Notes under the pieces: generated by a model
The model's input: the letters and a program-made list of their open reading frames with translations, nothing else
Database searches by the model: none
Told to the model about the DNA's origin: nothing
In this document: positions 26,209 to 35,967 of the stretch, one piece after another
Layout: each line of letters begins with the position of its first letter
Position numbering within the stretch: the first letter of the stretch is position 1
Assembly: GCF_017357225.1 (NCBI RefSeq)
Contig: NZ_CP071604.1
Coordinates: forward strand, 3,413,001 to 3,477,000
Direction: 5' to 3'
From: Rhizobium binae
GTDB taxonomy: Bacteria; Pseudomonadota; Alphaproteobacteria; Rhizobiales; Rhizobiaceae
Length of the DNA: 64,000 bases
Made by a program: the position numbers and the translations under genes

Positions 26209-27552
26209 TCATTCCTCGCGGAAAACGTGCTGCATCTGATCGGTCAGCGGCTTGGTCAGATAGGAGATGACGGTCCGGTCGCCGATCTTGATGAAGACCT
26301 CGGCCGGCATGCCGGGATAGAGCTTGATCGATTTCAGCTTCGCGAGGCTTTCGGGCTCCGGCTTGACGCGCAGCGGATAGTAGTTGATCCCCGTCCGCTC
26401 ATCCTTGACGATATCAGGCGCAATCGAGGTGATGACGGCCCGCACGTCAGGCGTCGTGCGCTGATCAAAGGCGCTGAAGCGCACGTCGACCGATTGCCCG
26501 ACATGGAGCTGGTCGATATCCCGGGTGGCGACCTTCGCCTGGATCGTCAGATCGTCGTTTTCGGGAACGACGAGCATCAGCGTCTGGCCCGCCTCAATGA
26601 CGCCGTTGACCGTATGAACGGCAAGCTCGTGGACCCTACCGCTCAATGGTGCGGTGATATCGAGACGGCGGAGCTGATCGAGCGCGGTTTCACGACGCTC
26701 TTCATTTTCCGCTATCTTCGCCTCGACATCGGTCAGTTCCTTGGCAATCTCCGAGCGACGATCCTCGTCCAGCTGGATCGACTGGCGATCGATTTCGATC
26801 GCCTTGCCCTCGGCCTCCGCCTTTGCGGCGATTTCCTGACCGCTATTGCCCTGAAGCTCCGCACGTGCACGCTTGAGCGCGTTCAGGCGCTGAAGTGTGA
26901 CCAGTCCCTTCTTGTAGAGCGCGTCGACGCCTTCCAGTTCCTGTTCGATCAGGCCGAGGGAATCATTGGTGGCGTTGATCTGAACGACGAGGCCCTTGAT
27001 CTGTTCCGCCAACTGATCCTTGCGCGACGCCAACTGGCTCTTCATTCCGACCAGCGCCGACTTGCGGCTGTCAAACAATTTCTGTTCGCCGTCGAGAAGA
27101 TCCTGTGCCGCATTTCTGGACGCCGTCGTGTTGGATGCGGCAGCGCTGGAAGTCATCAAATCGCTGATGTTTTCCTCGACCTTGAACGAATCGGCGCCGA
27201 TCCGTTCAGCCTTGAGACGGGCACGACGCGCATAAAGCTGCGCCAGCGTGCTTTCGACGATCGAGAGCTGTGCTCTCGTCGACGTTCCATCGAGCCGTAT
27301 CAACACCTGTCCAGCCGACACATGGTCATTTTCGGCGACCAGGAGTTTCGACACGACGCCACCGGTCGGGTGCTGGATCTTCTTGACATCGCCATCGACG
27401 ACGACCACGCCTTCGCCGATGACGGCACTGGATAGCTCTGTCGTCGCCGCCCAACCGCCGATGCCGCACACCAGCGCGATGGACAGTGCGCCGACAACGG
27501 CGACGTGACGGTTGAGGGACCGTTTTGATTCGTTGGTGATTTTGCTCATCAT
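26209..27552 (-). CDS. prsE: type I secretion membrane-fusion protein PrsE
   Basis: A 447-residue HlyD-family periplasmic adaptor that links the PrsD ATPase to an outer-membrane TolC-like channel. It has one N-terminal transmembrane helix (VAVVGALSIALVCGIGGWAA), a lipoyl half (GDVKKIQHPTGGVVSKLLVA), a long coiled-coil hairpin (about 90-290) and the second lipoyl/beta-barrel part. GEG and TAPLSGRVHELAVHTVNGVI are typical. It starts 12 bp after prsD. In R. leguminosarum PrsDE exports EPS glycanases and Rap adhesins. Adjacent ATGs at 27552 and 27549 are both possible. Confidence 0.93.
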   Translation of the reverse strand: MMSKITNESKRSLNRHVAVVGALSIALVCGIGGWAATTELSSAVIGEGVVVVDGDVKKIQHPTGGVVSKLLVAENDHVSAGQVLIRLDGTSTRAQLSIVESTLAQLYARRARLKAERIGADSFKVEENISDLMTSSAAASNTTASRNAAQDLLDGEQKLFDSRKSALVGMKSQLASRKDQLAEQIKGLVVQINATNDSLGLIEQELEGVDALYKKGLVTLQRLNALKRARAELQGNSGQEIAAKAEAEGKAIEIDRQSIQLDEDRRSEIAKELTDVEAKIAENEERRETALDQLRRLDITAPLSGRVHELAVHTVNGVIEAGQTLMLVVPENDDLTIQAKVATRDIDQLHVGQSVDVRFSAFDQRTTPDVRAVITSIAPDIVKDERTGINYYPLRVKPEPESLAKLKSIKLYPGMPAEVFIKIGDRTVISYLTKPLTDQMQHVFREE

Positions 27553-27564
27553 CGCCCTTCCGGC

Positions 27565-29328
27565 CTATTCGGCCGCATTGCCATCGACCACGACTTTGAG
27601 CTGAGCCACGCGCTCGGCAATCGGAGTACGCGTCGCTTCCGGCCGGCTGACCCGCGCCAGAACTTCTTCCTTGGGGCCGAATGCGATCATTCTGCCCTCC
27701 TGCATCATCAGCACGAAGTCGCACACCGCCAGAACGCCGGAGCGATGCGCGATGACGACAACGATGCCGCCACGTGCCCGCACGCTCATGATCGCAGCGC
27801 TCAGCGCCCGCTCGCCTTCCTCATCGAGGTTCGAATTCGGCTCGTCGAGCACGACGAGGAACGGTTCACCGTAAAGCGCTCTGGCAAGGGCGATGCGCTG
27901 TCTCTGACCGGCCGAAAGCGCCGCACCGCCCTCGCCGATTTCGGTCTCGTAACCATTCGGCAGGCGCAGAATGAGATCGTGAACGCGGGCAGCTCTCGCC
28001 GCCGCAACCACGGCTTCGGGCGACATCTCCTTGGCGAAGCGGCAGATATTCTGGGCGACGGTGCCCGAGAAAAGCTCCACGTCCTGCGGCAGGTAACCGA
28101 TATGGCGGCCAAGTGCGTCGCCGTCCCACTGGTCGAGTGCCGCGCCATCCAGGCGAATGGATCCCCTGACCGTCGGCCAGATGCCCATCATCGCCCGCGC
28201 CAACGACGACTTGCCTGAGGCGCTGTAGCCGATGACGCCGAGCGCGCTGCCTGCGCGCAGGCCGAAGCTGACATCGGAAATGACCAGCCGCTGGCCGGCC
28301 GGCGGTCCGCTGGCCACACCCTCGACCGTGACCTGCTTGGAAGGCGCCGCAAGCGAAAGCGGGGCCGGAACATCCGGAATTGTCTTCAGCAGGTTCGCCA
28401 GCCGGCCCCAGCTCTGCTGGGCGGACACGAAACCGCGCCAATTTCCGATCGCCGCCTCGACAGGCGCCAGAGCGCGGGATGTCAGGATGGAGCCGGCGAT
28501 GATGATACCCGAAGAGGCCTGTCCCTGAATGACGAGGATCGCGCCCGTCGCCAGCGTTCCCGATTGCAGGGCGATACGAAAAATCTTCGAAATCGTTGCA
28601 TATCCGTTGCCGACATCCGATGCCTGCCGGGTAATTTGCCGGTATTCGCCGTTTTTGCGATCCCAGATCTCGGCCATGGTGCCCGCCATGCCCATGGCGT
28701 GGATGACCTCGGAGTTGCGGATCGAGCTCTGCGCAAAAGCATTGCGCATATTGCCGGCTTCGGATTGCCGTTTGGACAGCGTACGCGTGCCTCGGTTGGT
28801 GAGGAACGTCAGGATGGCGAGAACCAGCGATCCGCCGATAGCGATATATCCGATCGCCGGATGGAACAGGAAACAGATGATAATATAGAAGGGAAGCCAG
28901 GGCAGATCGAACATCGCCGTCGGCCCCATGCCGGACAGGAAGGTTCTGATCTGATCGAAATCCCGCAACGGCTGCAGCCCGTCACCGCCGATCTTGACCT
29001 TCAGCGGCGCCTTGATGAGCGCCCGAAACACCCGCCCGTTCATCATCTCGTCGAGCGCGCCGGCAACGCGAACGAGCATTCTGCTCCTGAGAACCTCAAA
29101 TGCTCCTTGGAAGGCGTAAAGCGTTAACGCAAGTATCGCCAGAGCGGCCAGGGTCGGTATGCTCTTGCTGGGAATAACCCTGTCATACACCTCAAGCATA
29201 AAAAATGAACTCGTGAGGTAGAGGATATTGATAAGCGCGCTGGCTATGCCAATGAATATCAGCCCGCTTTTGCATTTCCGCAAGGCCTTGGACGGTTCAT
29301 TGACGTCAGCTGTAGAACTCTGAAACAC
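27565..29328 (-). CDS. prsD: type I secretion ABC transporter PrsD
   Basis: A 587-residue permease-ATPase of the PrtD/HlyB class without a peptidase domain. Five to six membrane helices lie in residues 20-300. Walker A GYSASGKSS is at about 366-374, signature LSAGQRQR at about 470, Walker B VVLDEPNSNLD at about 490, and the H-loop is VVIAHRSGV. It powers secretion of C-terminal-signal proteins; likely clients are encoded next door (beta-helix protein, RapA). The first gene of the prsDE pair. Confidence 0.93.
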   Translation of the reverse strand: MFQSSTADVNEPSKALRKCKSGLIFIGIASALINILYLTSSFFMLEVYDRVIPSKSIPTLAALAILALTLYAFQGAFEVLRSRMLVRVAGALDEMMNGRVFRALIKAPLKVKIGGDGLQPLRDFDQIRTFLSGMGPTAMFDLPWLPFYIIICFLFHPAIGYIAIGGSLVLAILTFLTNRGTRTLSKRQSEAGNMRNAFAQSSIRNSEVIHAMGMAGTMAEIWDRKNGEYRQITRQASDVGNGYATISKIFRIALQSGTLATGAILVIQGQASSGIIIAGSILTSRALAPVEAAIGNWRGFVSAQQSWGRLANLLKTIPDVPAPLSLAAPSKQVTVEGVASGPPAGQRLVISDVSFGLRAGSALGVIGYSASGKSSLARAMMGIWPTVRGSIRLDGAALDQWDGDALGRHIGYLPQDVELFSGTVAQNICRFAKEMSPEAVVAAARAARVHDLILRLPNGYETEIGEGGAALSAGQRQRIALARALYGEPFLVVLDEPNSNLDEEGERALSAAIMSVRARGGIVVVIAHRSGVLAVCDFVLMMQEGRMIAFGPKEEVLARVSRPEATRTPIAERVAQLKVVVDGNAAE

Positions 29329-29807
29329 GAAGCAATCCTCTCCTGCCGCACGGCGAACGCAGCGAATACGCCGGTCCGCACTGCAGTTGCAGGCCTCTCA
29401 GGCCCGATCATTGACATGGCTGCCCTCGGACCCGGCACCGGCGCCGACCCCGTGGGCACGCTCCTACACTAGTACATGAATCCCACCGAAACGTGACCGA
29501 AAATACAAATTTATCACGAACAATTTCAGAGGCTCTAACTTTAACGGTACGATAAACATATCGCCGCAAGCAAGTGAAAAGCGTAAGGCGCCCAATAACG
29601 GTCCAAAGAGGCGAAAGCGTGGCAGGTTCAGCTTCGGATATCTACTGGCGCGTTAACTATAATACAATCTATAGTTAGATTTATCTGCGATGTGGAAACA
29701 TTTGCCACTGCCCATCCCGCGCATTTCGGTCCCGCAGATGGATTCCGCCCGACTCGGAATGGAAATCGAGCGGCTTGGGCGGGAAACAAGCCGGAGCCGC
29801 CTCGACG
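29329..29807. other. intergenic, promoter region of prsDE
   Basis: 479 bp between the prsD start and the 3' end of the beta-helix gene. It must hold the prsDE promoter. The only clear structure is an 8-bp inverted repeat at 29654-29677. No gene is supported. Confidence 0.5.
29654..29677. repeat. AT-rich inverted repeat upstream of prsDE
   Basis: TAACTATA and TATAGTTA flank an 8-nt spacer; the arms match perfectly. It lies about 330 bp before prsD and 130 bp after the beta-helix gene on the same strand. It has no T-run, so a regulator-binding site is as likely as a terminator. Confidence 0.4.
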
Positions 29808-31361
29808 TCAGGAAAGCAAGTGCGAGCTGTGGCTGCTGTGGAACGTGTCGACATTGATGGAGACTGTCAAGCTGTCGGCGTCGATATGAGAGGCGCCATC
29901 GGAGATCTTGTATTGGAAGGATTCGCTGACCTTGCCGCTGAGCCCGGCGAGTTTGGCGGCATCGACCGTGTAACTGTAGTCCCCATCGCTTTCCACGTGA
30001 ATGACGCCATATTTCCCGGTCAGCGTCAGCCCGTGCTTGTCGACCGCGCTGTCGCCGAAGCGGCGAAGCAGTATCGTGCCGTTGCTCGCATTGTCGTTCT
30101 CAAGCAGGTTGCCGTGATAGGCGCTGCCGGCGTCTTCCGCGATCTTCAGGCTATCATGCACGGCGACAATCTTTGCGACGGCGGCAGGCACGGGCGCGAC
30201 CAGCGGTTCCGCGACAGGCGCAGGAGAGCTGACCTGCGTATCGCCGGTCGTGCTGCCGCCGGCGCTGTCGATTTCGGCCTGCGCCTGCTCGAGCGTCTTG
30301 TTTTCACCGATGGAGAACGTGTTCTGGGCGGCGATGGTGGCGGGCATCGTCAGCGCCGAAACCGCGCTGTCGATGATATTGTCGTAGAAAGAGCCCGATG
30401 CGGGCCTGTCGACCTTCAGCGCCGACGACGACAGATCGTCGAAAACATTGTCGTGGATGACGATATTCTCGCGGATATAAGCGGGATTGCCGATAGCACT
30501 GATCAGCACGCCGTATACGCCCCCGTGCAGATAATTGCCGCTGATATCGTAGTTTGTCGCGTTGCCCTGATCGCCGAGGCCGATGCCGTAAGACCAACTG
30601 TAACCGCCATATCCCGAGATGTCATTGTCGTGGATTGCGATGTTCGTGCCCGCCTGCGCGCTCAGCCCAAAGCCGCCGCCCACCAGCGTATTGCCCTCGA
30701 CCACGGCGTCCTGCGCCCGGATCAACACCAGCACACCCTTGGCGCTATTGGTTTCGGTCTGCTCCAGATGGTTGTCCCTGACGAGGATATTGCTGCTGTC
30801 GTTGAGCTGGATGGCGTCGGCAGCGCTGCCCTGGCTGTTGGTGACCGTATTGTTGATAAGAGTGACGCCCTTGACCTTGTCCATCCAGATGCCGTCGGAA
30901 TGCACGCCGGTCAATGTGCTGTTCTCGATCGTGATGTTCTGGCTGCTCTGGAAGCTGACCGACCCCGGCCTTCCGGACAGGCCGGTATTCGACACCTCGA
31001 CATTGCGCACGGTCCAGTTCGAGACATTGCCGGCGTAGATCGCGTTGGCGCCGGTATCGGCGATCTTGATGTTCTCGATGACGATATTCGACGCCTTGGA
31101 ACCATGAATCCCGTCGTTGCTGCTGTGAATAACCGGTGCGTCGCCAATGCCATAGCTGCCGATGGTGATCGGAGCGCTGACACTGCCGGAATATTTCAGG
31201 TCGAACTGTTCGTTGAACACGCTTCCGGCGGCAAGCAGCACGCTATCGCCCGGATTCAATTTCAAGGCTTCAACAGCAGACAGTGTCGCGAAGGCTGAAC
31301 TCTCCCCGGTTCCGTTGTTATTGTCGGACCCTGTCACTGAATTCACGTAATAGACGGTCAT
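29808..31361 (-). CDS. secreted right-handed beta-helix protein with C-terminal Ra/cadherin-like domain
   Basis: A 517-residue likely PrsDE substrate. Residues 1-340 are parallel beta-helix repeats (MTVYYVNSVTGSDNNNGTGE, then repeated N-I-x-I-x-x-N-x-I/F patterns such as ASNIVIENIKIADTGANAIY), the fold of polysaccharide lyases, epimerases and glycanases. After a Pro/Ala/Val-rich linker (about 370-395), residues 395-510 form a RapA-like domain (NLLENDNASNGTILLRRFGD, YKISDGASHIDADSLTV). There is no Sec signal, in line with type I export. Start 31361 has GGGAGAT before it. It may cleave or bind EPS; the catalytic residues are not identified. Confidence 0.85.
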   Translation of the reverse strand: MTVYYVNSVTGSDNNNGTGESSAFATLSAVEALKLNPGDSVLLAAGSVFNEQFDLKYSGSVSAPITIGSYGIGDAPVIHSSNDGIHGSKASNIVIENIKIADTGANAIYAGNVSNWTVRNVEVSNTGLSGRPGSVSFQSSQNITIENSTLTGVHSDGIWMDKVKGVTLINNTVTNSQGSAADAIQLNDSSNILVRDNHLEQTETNSAKGVLVLIRAQDAVVEGNTLVGGGFGLSAQAGTNIAIHDNDISGYGGYSWSYGIGLGDQGNATNYDISGNYLHGGVYGVLISAIGNPAYIRENIVIHDNVFDDLSSSALKVDRPASGSFYDNIIDSAVSALTMPATIAAQNTFSIGENKTLEQAQAEIDSAGGSTTGDTQVSSPAPVAEPLVAPVPAAVAKIVAVHDSLKIAEDAGSAYHGNLLENDNASNGTILLRRFGDSAVDKHGLTLTGKYGVIHVESDGDYSYTVDAAKLAGLSGKVSESFQYKISDGASHIDADSLTVSINVDTFHSSHSSHLLS

Positions 31362-32030
31362 GCTGCGATCTCCCAAGGTAATGGAAAATCTTCTAACCGC
31401 CGACCTCTCTCCGGCTGCTAAAATGAAACACTAAAATGCGCGATATCTCGCAATAATTCTTGCGCCATCAATATAAATAGCCTTGTGTACTCGATATACT
31501 CCATCGCGACGAGGATGCAGCGCCATGGCGGCAACCCGATTCATTGGCCGGACGCCATTGCCAAGCTCTGATCGCGAGCAAGCGGGATTTCAGCCGGACC
31601 AATGCGGCGCCCGGACAATGCTCACTAATATCCCTGTATGATAGTGATATGACAGGCATCGCCTTCCCGCTTCTCCGCCAGGACTTGAAGAAACACCCTA
31701 TAATCCGAAGTGATTACATGCGAACCTTTGTGACAGATCGGTGCGTCCGCCATATTAAGTAGGTGCGCCTCTGAATAAATATTATTTCAGCGAGAAGAAA
31801 TGCGGCATCGATAAACAATATGAGATGATAACTTATTGTAAAAGCAACATTATCTAAATTATTCATTGCCTTATGCAGATAGCGCGTGTGTCATTATTGA
31901 TACAATACACGCGCAGACGTCAATCTCTTGTTAACTACACGCTTGACTCCCGGTATTAAGAAATCCTTAATCGGGCGGCTCGCTGAAGTCAAAAATGACC
32001 GGCGAAGATCAATTTCAAGGAGAGAGGCAT
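31362..32030. other. divergent promoter region between beta-helix gene and rapA
   Basis: About 670 bp of lower-GC DNA between two divergent genes for probable secreted proteins. A 72-codon frame at 31544 has no ribosome site or recognisable content. I see no clear terminator or operator, but the arrangement means both promoters lie here. Confidence 0.5.
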
Positions 32031-32738
32031 ATGGCCGTTCACGCAACCGATGATAGTGCTACTTTTCTGGAAACCGACGTTATTTCCGGAAACCTTCTCA
32101 GCAACGACACATCTGACGGAAATCTTTTCCTACGGGCCTTCGACCAACAAGGCGTCGGTGCCAAACAGCCCGGCCAAGTCACCACGATCCAGGGCGACTA
32201 CGGCACCTTCTACGTCAAGGCCGACGGCAGCTACACTTATGTGTTGAGCGATGCTGCCAAGATCGGATTCAGCAACGGCGAACTGCTCCAGGAGAAGGTT
32301 TCCTACAAGATCTCCGACGGCGCCGGCCACACCGACGTCGGTCTGTTCACCCTGAACATCCAGGGCGTGACCCAGATCAAGCCGGTCGCGGTCGATGACA
32401 CCTACGACTTCACCGAAGGCCAGCCCATCGGCGGCAACGTTCTGGACAACGACATTGCCGGCGACAACGGCAAGATGTTCCTGCGTCAGTTCCTGAGCAC
32501 CAAGGTGGATGCCGCGACCGACGCCGTAACCGACGTTGCCGGCACGTATGGCACATTCCATGTCAAGTCGGACGGCACGTTCACCTACGACCTGACGGCC
32601 GATCTGGATGCAGGCGTGACCTACACGGAGGTCCTCCGCTACTACAAGATCTCCGACGGCGAAGGCCATACGGACACTGCCAAGGTGACGCTCAACATCC
32701 TCGGCACGGACGCTCATCCCGACGGCGTCGGTGTTTGA
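32031..32738 (+). CDS. rapA: RapA-type adhering protein (two cadherin-like Ra domains)
   Basis: A 235-residue secreted calcium-binding adhesin/lectin. Two homologous domains are visible: about 1-118 (GNLLSNDTSDGNLFLRAFDQ to YKISDGAGHTDVGLFTLNI) and about 122-228 (GNVLDNDIAGDNGKMFLRQF to YKISDGEGHTDTAKVTLNI). Rap proteins of R. leguminosarum are exported by PrsDE, bind EPS/capsule and promote cell aggregation. Start 32031 has AAGGAG 8-9 nt upstream; a frame start at 31995 is weaker. No Sec signal, as expected. A strong terminator follows. Confidence 0.92.
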   Translation: MAVHATDDSATFLETDVISGNLLSNDTSDGNLFLRAFDQQGVGAKQPGQVTTIQGDYGTFYVKADGSYTYVLSDAAKIGFSNGELLQEKVSYKISDGAGHTDVGLFTLNIQGVTQIKPVAVDDTYDFTEGQPIGGNVLDNDIAGDNGKMFLRQFLSTKVDAATDAVTDVAGTYGTFHVKSDGTFTYDLTADLDAGVTYTEVLRYYKISDGEGHTDTAKVTLNILGTDAHPDGVGV

Positions 32739-32766
32739 TCCGAAGCAATAGATCTGTGAGACAAGA

Positions 32767-32794
32767 CGCCCGCCGCGCAACCGGCGGGCGTTTT
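32767..32794 (+). terminator. intrinsic terminator of rapA
   Basis: CGCCCGCCG and CGGCGGGCG form a 9-bp perfect stem around CGCAAC, followed by TTTT. It lies 28 bp after the rapA stop. Confidence 0.9.
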
Positions 32795-32935
32795 CGTCGT
32801 ACAAAGTGAAAACTTTGCGAGCCATTCGGCCGCCTCGATAGTGACGGAAGCTGATACCGAGTCACCAACCCATCCAGTCTTAGGCTACAGACCGCTTTAG
32901 GGCGCCGGCTTGAAGCATCAGCCTCGCAGTCGTAA

Positions 32936-33640
32936 TCACCGGCTGCAGCGTTGTCGAAACCGCTCCGTCGCCCCTTCCCCGACACTCGCCCAGATTCGAT
33001 CGAAGACGGGACGAAGCTGCGGGCTGATGGCTTTCATGGTGGCATTGACCCTGCAGCGGTCGCCGAGTTTCAGCATCGTTGTCAGATCACCGTCAACGGC
33101 GCTGCTGGCAGCCGAAAGTGTTGCATCGGTGAAATCGTTCCAGAAATAAAACCGGGTCAAAACGATCGACTCGTCATAGGGCGCGAGAGCAACCGAACGT
33201 TTCATCATTTTAGCGATCGCCAGCGGTTCCTCGGCAATTGTCGATTGAACAGCGGCGAGACGAAGCCAGAAATTGCTGTTGGTCGGCATGCAGGAGAGCG
33301 CATATTGGAGATAGCGGCGGGCATCAGATGCCGCCGCAGCCCAGGCCTCGTAGTTCATATTGACGTTTTGCCGATCGAGCTGAGTCAGCACCAGCGTGAC
33401 GCCGGCGGCGACAATATCCGATCGGCAATAATGTCCGTCAACCACGGCAATGGCGCGCGCTGCATATCTCGCCGCAATGTCATTCGTGACGGTGTCGCCA
33501 CGCTCGATCCTCTCGGCGACAATCGAGATGCTGGCCGTTCTTATCGAAGCATAGAGCTCTCGGCCGGCCAGCACCGCGAAGATCGCGGTGACGATAAGGA
33601 AAATGATCCTTGCAGGCGCCACCAGCCGACCGCCACGCAT
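32936..33640 (-). CDS. membrane-anchored hypothetical protein coupled to pssP
   Basis: A 234-residue protein with one N-terminal transmembrane helix (IIFLIVTAIFAVLAGRELY) and a helical remainder resembling TPR-like helix pairs (NSNFWLRLAAVQSTIAEEPL). Its ATG shares a base with the pssP stop (TGATG), so it is made with PssP and probably serves EPS export. It contains no recognised catalytic motif. I do not know a gene name for it. Confidence 0.85.
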   Translation of the reverse strand: MRGGRLVAPARIIFLIVTAIFAVLAGRELYASIRTASISIVAERIERGDTVTNDIAARYAARAIAVVDGHYCRSDIVAAGVTLVLTQLDRQNVNMNYEAWAAAASDARRYLQYALSCMPTNSNFWLRLAAVQSTIAEEPLAIAKMMKRSVALAPYDESIVLTRFYFWNDFTDATLSAASSAVDGDLTTMLKLGDRCRVNATMKAISPQLRPVFDRIWASVGEGATERFRQRCSR

Positions 33641-35916
33641 CAGCTTTCGGTATAGTATCGCGAATAACGCTTATAGTAATATTCGCTGGAGCCAAACGTC
33701 CGGTAGAGCTTCATCTGCGACGGATCGACCTTGGTCAAAATCGCGCCGACGCATTTGCTATAGAGATCCGGCTCCGACAACAGGGTCGACTGAACCACCT
33801 TTCGCGAGGTCTTGCCCCACTCGATCACGAATACGACGGCATCGAGCTTCGGGTTGATAGCGCGCGCGTCGACCACAGGGGCGAGCGGCGGCAAGTCGAC
33901 GATAATGTAATCGAAGCTCTGGCGCGCCATTTCAAGCAGCTGATCCATGCCGCGCGAGGCCAGCAGCTCCGAAGAGTGCGGAACGCGGTATCGCGCCACA
34001 GTCGGCAGGAATGCAAGCTTCGTCTTGGGATCAAGAAGGATGAGATCCTTGAGCGGGCGGTTGTCGACAATGGCTTCAAGCAAGCCGGCTTCCGCATGGC
34101 GGCCGATCGCCCGGGTCGCCCCGGGATTTCGCATATCGCCGTCGATCAGCAGGCAACGTGCGCCCTGCATTGCCAGAAGCTTGGCAAAGTTGATGGCTGT
34201 CGTCGACTTGCCCTCGCCGGGCAGGCTCGACACGACGCCGATGACCTTGCAACGCTGATCCGCCGCGCTGATATCGATGGCGATCTTCGCGCTTCGAAGC
34301 GTCTCGGCGAATGCCGATAGCGGATGCTCCTCGACATAGGTCGTCGTCTTGCCGCCCCTGGCGATGCTGCGCGGATTGCCCGGATCGACGAGGGTCGGAT
34401 CCTCGACGTTGTTCTCAATCAGCGGCATGACACCGAGAGACTCGACGTCGAGCATGTCCTTGACATCGTCACCGGTGCGGAAGAAGCGATCGCGGAATTC
34501 GCGGAAAGCGCCGATGCCGCTACCGAATGCACATCCCAGGAACATGGCAAAGGCGACAACGAGGCTTCTCTTCGGCGCGCTCGGTTTCGTCGGCGTCTCC
34601 GCGGTCGTGATGATGCGTGCTGCGGTAATTGGGAAGCTCTGCTGCTGGATCGCCTCCTGGTAACGCGTCAGGAAGTTCTGATAGAGGTTCTTGTAGGTAT
34701 CGCGCGTCCGCTCGAGCTCACGAAGCTGAACCTGCGTCTCGCCTGCCGTTGCGGCCACGCCAGTTGCCTGGTCAACGCTGTCGCGCAGCGATTTCTCGCG
34801 GGATTGCGCAACCTGCAGCTCGCTCTGATAGCTTTCGGCGATACGATTGAGTTCGTCGAACATCAGCCGTTCATATTCGGCCATTTCGGCGCGCAGCCGG
34901 ACGGCCTGAACGTGATCAGGACCCAGCCGTGCCTCGATTTCGGCCTCGAGCTTCGACGCTTCCAGATATTTCTTGCGAAGATCGTTCGAAATTGAGCTGT
35001 CGAGCACGTCGGTCACGATCGCATCGGTCTGCTTGGCCTGGATGATCGACTTGATGCGGGCATATTTCGCCTCGGCCTGCGCCGTCGCTGCCTGGGCGTT
35101 GATCAACTGGCTGTTCAGCTCGGAGAGCTGCTGTTCGCTGAGCAGCGTGCCGGAGCCTGCTTCGACAAGCCCATGCTCGCTGCGGAATTTCTGCACTGCG
35201 AGGTCAGTGTCCAACGCCTGCTGCCGAAGCTCTTCGATACGCTCCTGCAGCCACTCGCCGGCCCGGCGTGTCGCCTCATATTTGGAATTGAGCTTATCGA
35301 CCATGTAAACGTCGGCGATGGCGGCCGCGATTTTACGCGCCAGATCCGGCGACTGCGAGGTATAGCTGACGTCGAGAACGTAGGATTTGCCAACCCGCTC
35401 GACATCGATATTGCCCGCGACCGTTTCAGCAGCCCAGCGCCGCTTCATCTCCGGATCGGGTGCAACTGCCGCGTCATCGGCAAACCAGGAACGAAAATTC
35501 AGCAGCGATTTCAGCGTTGCGACCGAAAAAAGCGAATTCTTCGGCGACGTGAATACCGGGTCGTCGACGAGTTTCAGCTTGTCGACGACCGCATAGGCGA
35601 TCGTATCCGACTTCAGCAGCTCGACCTGGCTGAGAACCGTGCCTTCGTCGTCGTCCAGCTGACCGAAGGCGGCAAGCTGATTGATGACCTGATTGTCGCT
35701 GCGGTCGATCAACACGCTCGTATCGGCCGTGTAAACCGGAACGGACGTGAGAACATAGACGACGCCGAGAATGGCAAAGGCGAAAGCACAAGCCGCAACG
35801 ATCCGCCATTGCCGGCGAGCAATGGCGATCAGCTTGTCGAAATCGATGAAATCAGCTTCGTTTCCCGTATCGCGGGAGGGGTCGATACGCGGCGTAAGTT
35901 TATCTGGCGACAGCAA
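33640..35916 (-). CDS. pssP: Wzc-like polysaccharide co-polymerase with tyrosine-kinase domain (PssP)
   Basis: A 758-residue inner-membrane protein that controls EPS chain length and couples to the outer-membrane exporter. TM1 (WRIVAACAFAFAILGVVYV) and TM2 (about residues 450-470) frame a periplasmic Wzz domain with a coiled coil. The cytoplasmic BY-kinase part has Walker A SSLPGEGKST (about 565), A' LLIDGDMRNPG and B YIIVDLPPL. A C-terminal tyrosine cluster (SSEYYYKRYSRYYTES) is the autophosphorylation tail. Members of this family with the full kinase signature cycle phosphorylation during export. Confidence 0.93.
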   Translation of the reverse strand: MLSPDKLTPRIDPSRDTGNEADFIDFDKLIAIARRQWRIVAACAFAFAILGVVYVLTSVPVYTADTSVLIDRSDNQVINQLAAFGQLDDDEGTVLSQVELLKSDTIAYAVVDKLKLVDDPVFTSPKNSLFSVATLKSLLNFRSWFADDAAVAPDPEMKRRWAAETVAGNIDVERVGKSYVLDVSYTSQSPDLARKIAAAIADVYMVDKLNSKYEATRRAGEWLQERIEELRQQALDTDLAVQKFRSEHGLVEAGSGTLLSEQQLSELNSQLINAQAATAQAEAKYARIKSIIQAKQTDAIVTDVLDSSISNDLRKKYLEASKLEAEIEARLGPDHVQAVRLRAEMAEYERLMFDELNRIAESYQSELQVAQSREKSLRDSVDQATGVAATAGETQVQLRELERTRDTYKNLYQNFLTRYQEAIQQQSFPITAARIITTAETPTKPSAPKRSLVVAFAMFLGCAFGSGIGAFREFRDRFFRTGDDVKDMLDVESLGVMPLIENNVEDPTLVDPGNPRSIARGGKTTTYVEEHPLSAFAETLRSAKIAIDISAADQRCKVIGVVSSLPGEGKSTTAINFAKLLAMQGARCLLIDGDMRNPGATRAIGRHAEAGLLEAIVDNRPLKDLILLDPKTKLAFLPTVARYRVPHSSELLASRGMDQLLEMARQSFDYIIVDLPPLAPVVDARAINPKLDAVVFVIEWGKTSRKVVQSTLLSEPDLYSKCVGAILTKVDPSQMKLYRTFGSSEYYYKRYSRYYTES

Positions 35917-35967
35917 TTTCGATCTCCAACTAAGGCGTCAAGCGCTAAGATCTACAGGCAAATCCAG

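Noticed and set aside
26164..27435. 423-codon plus-strand frame over prsE
   Set aside because: Antisense shadow of the HlyD-family protein.
29775..31298. 507-codon plus-strand frame opposite the beta-helix gene
   Set aside because: It is the antisense shadow of a clear repeat protein. It carries no motif and its Ala/Arg/Val/Asp-rich composition is typical of mirror frames.
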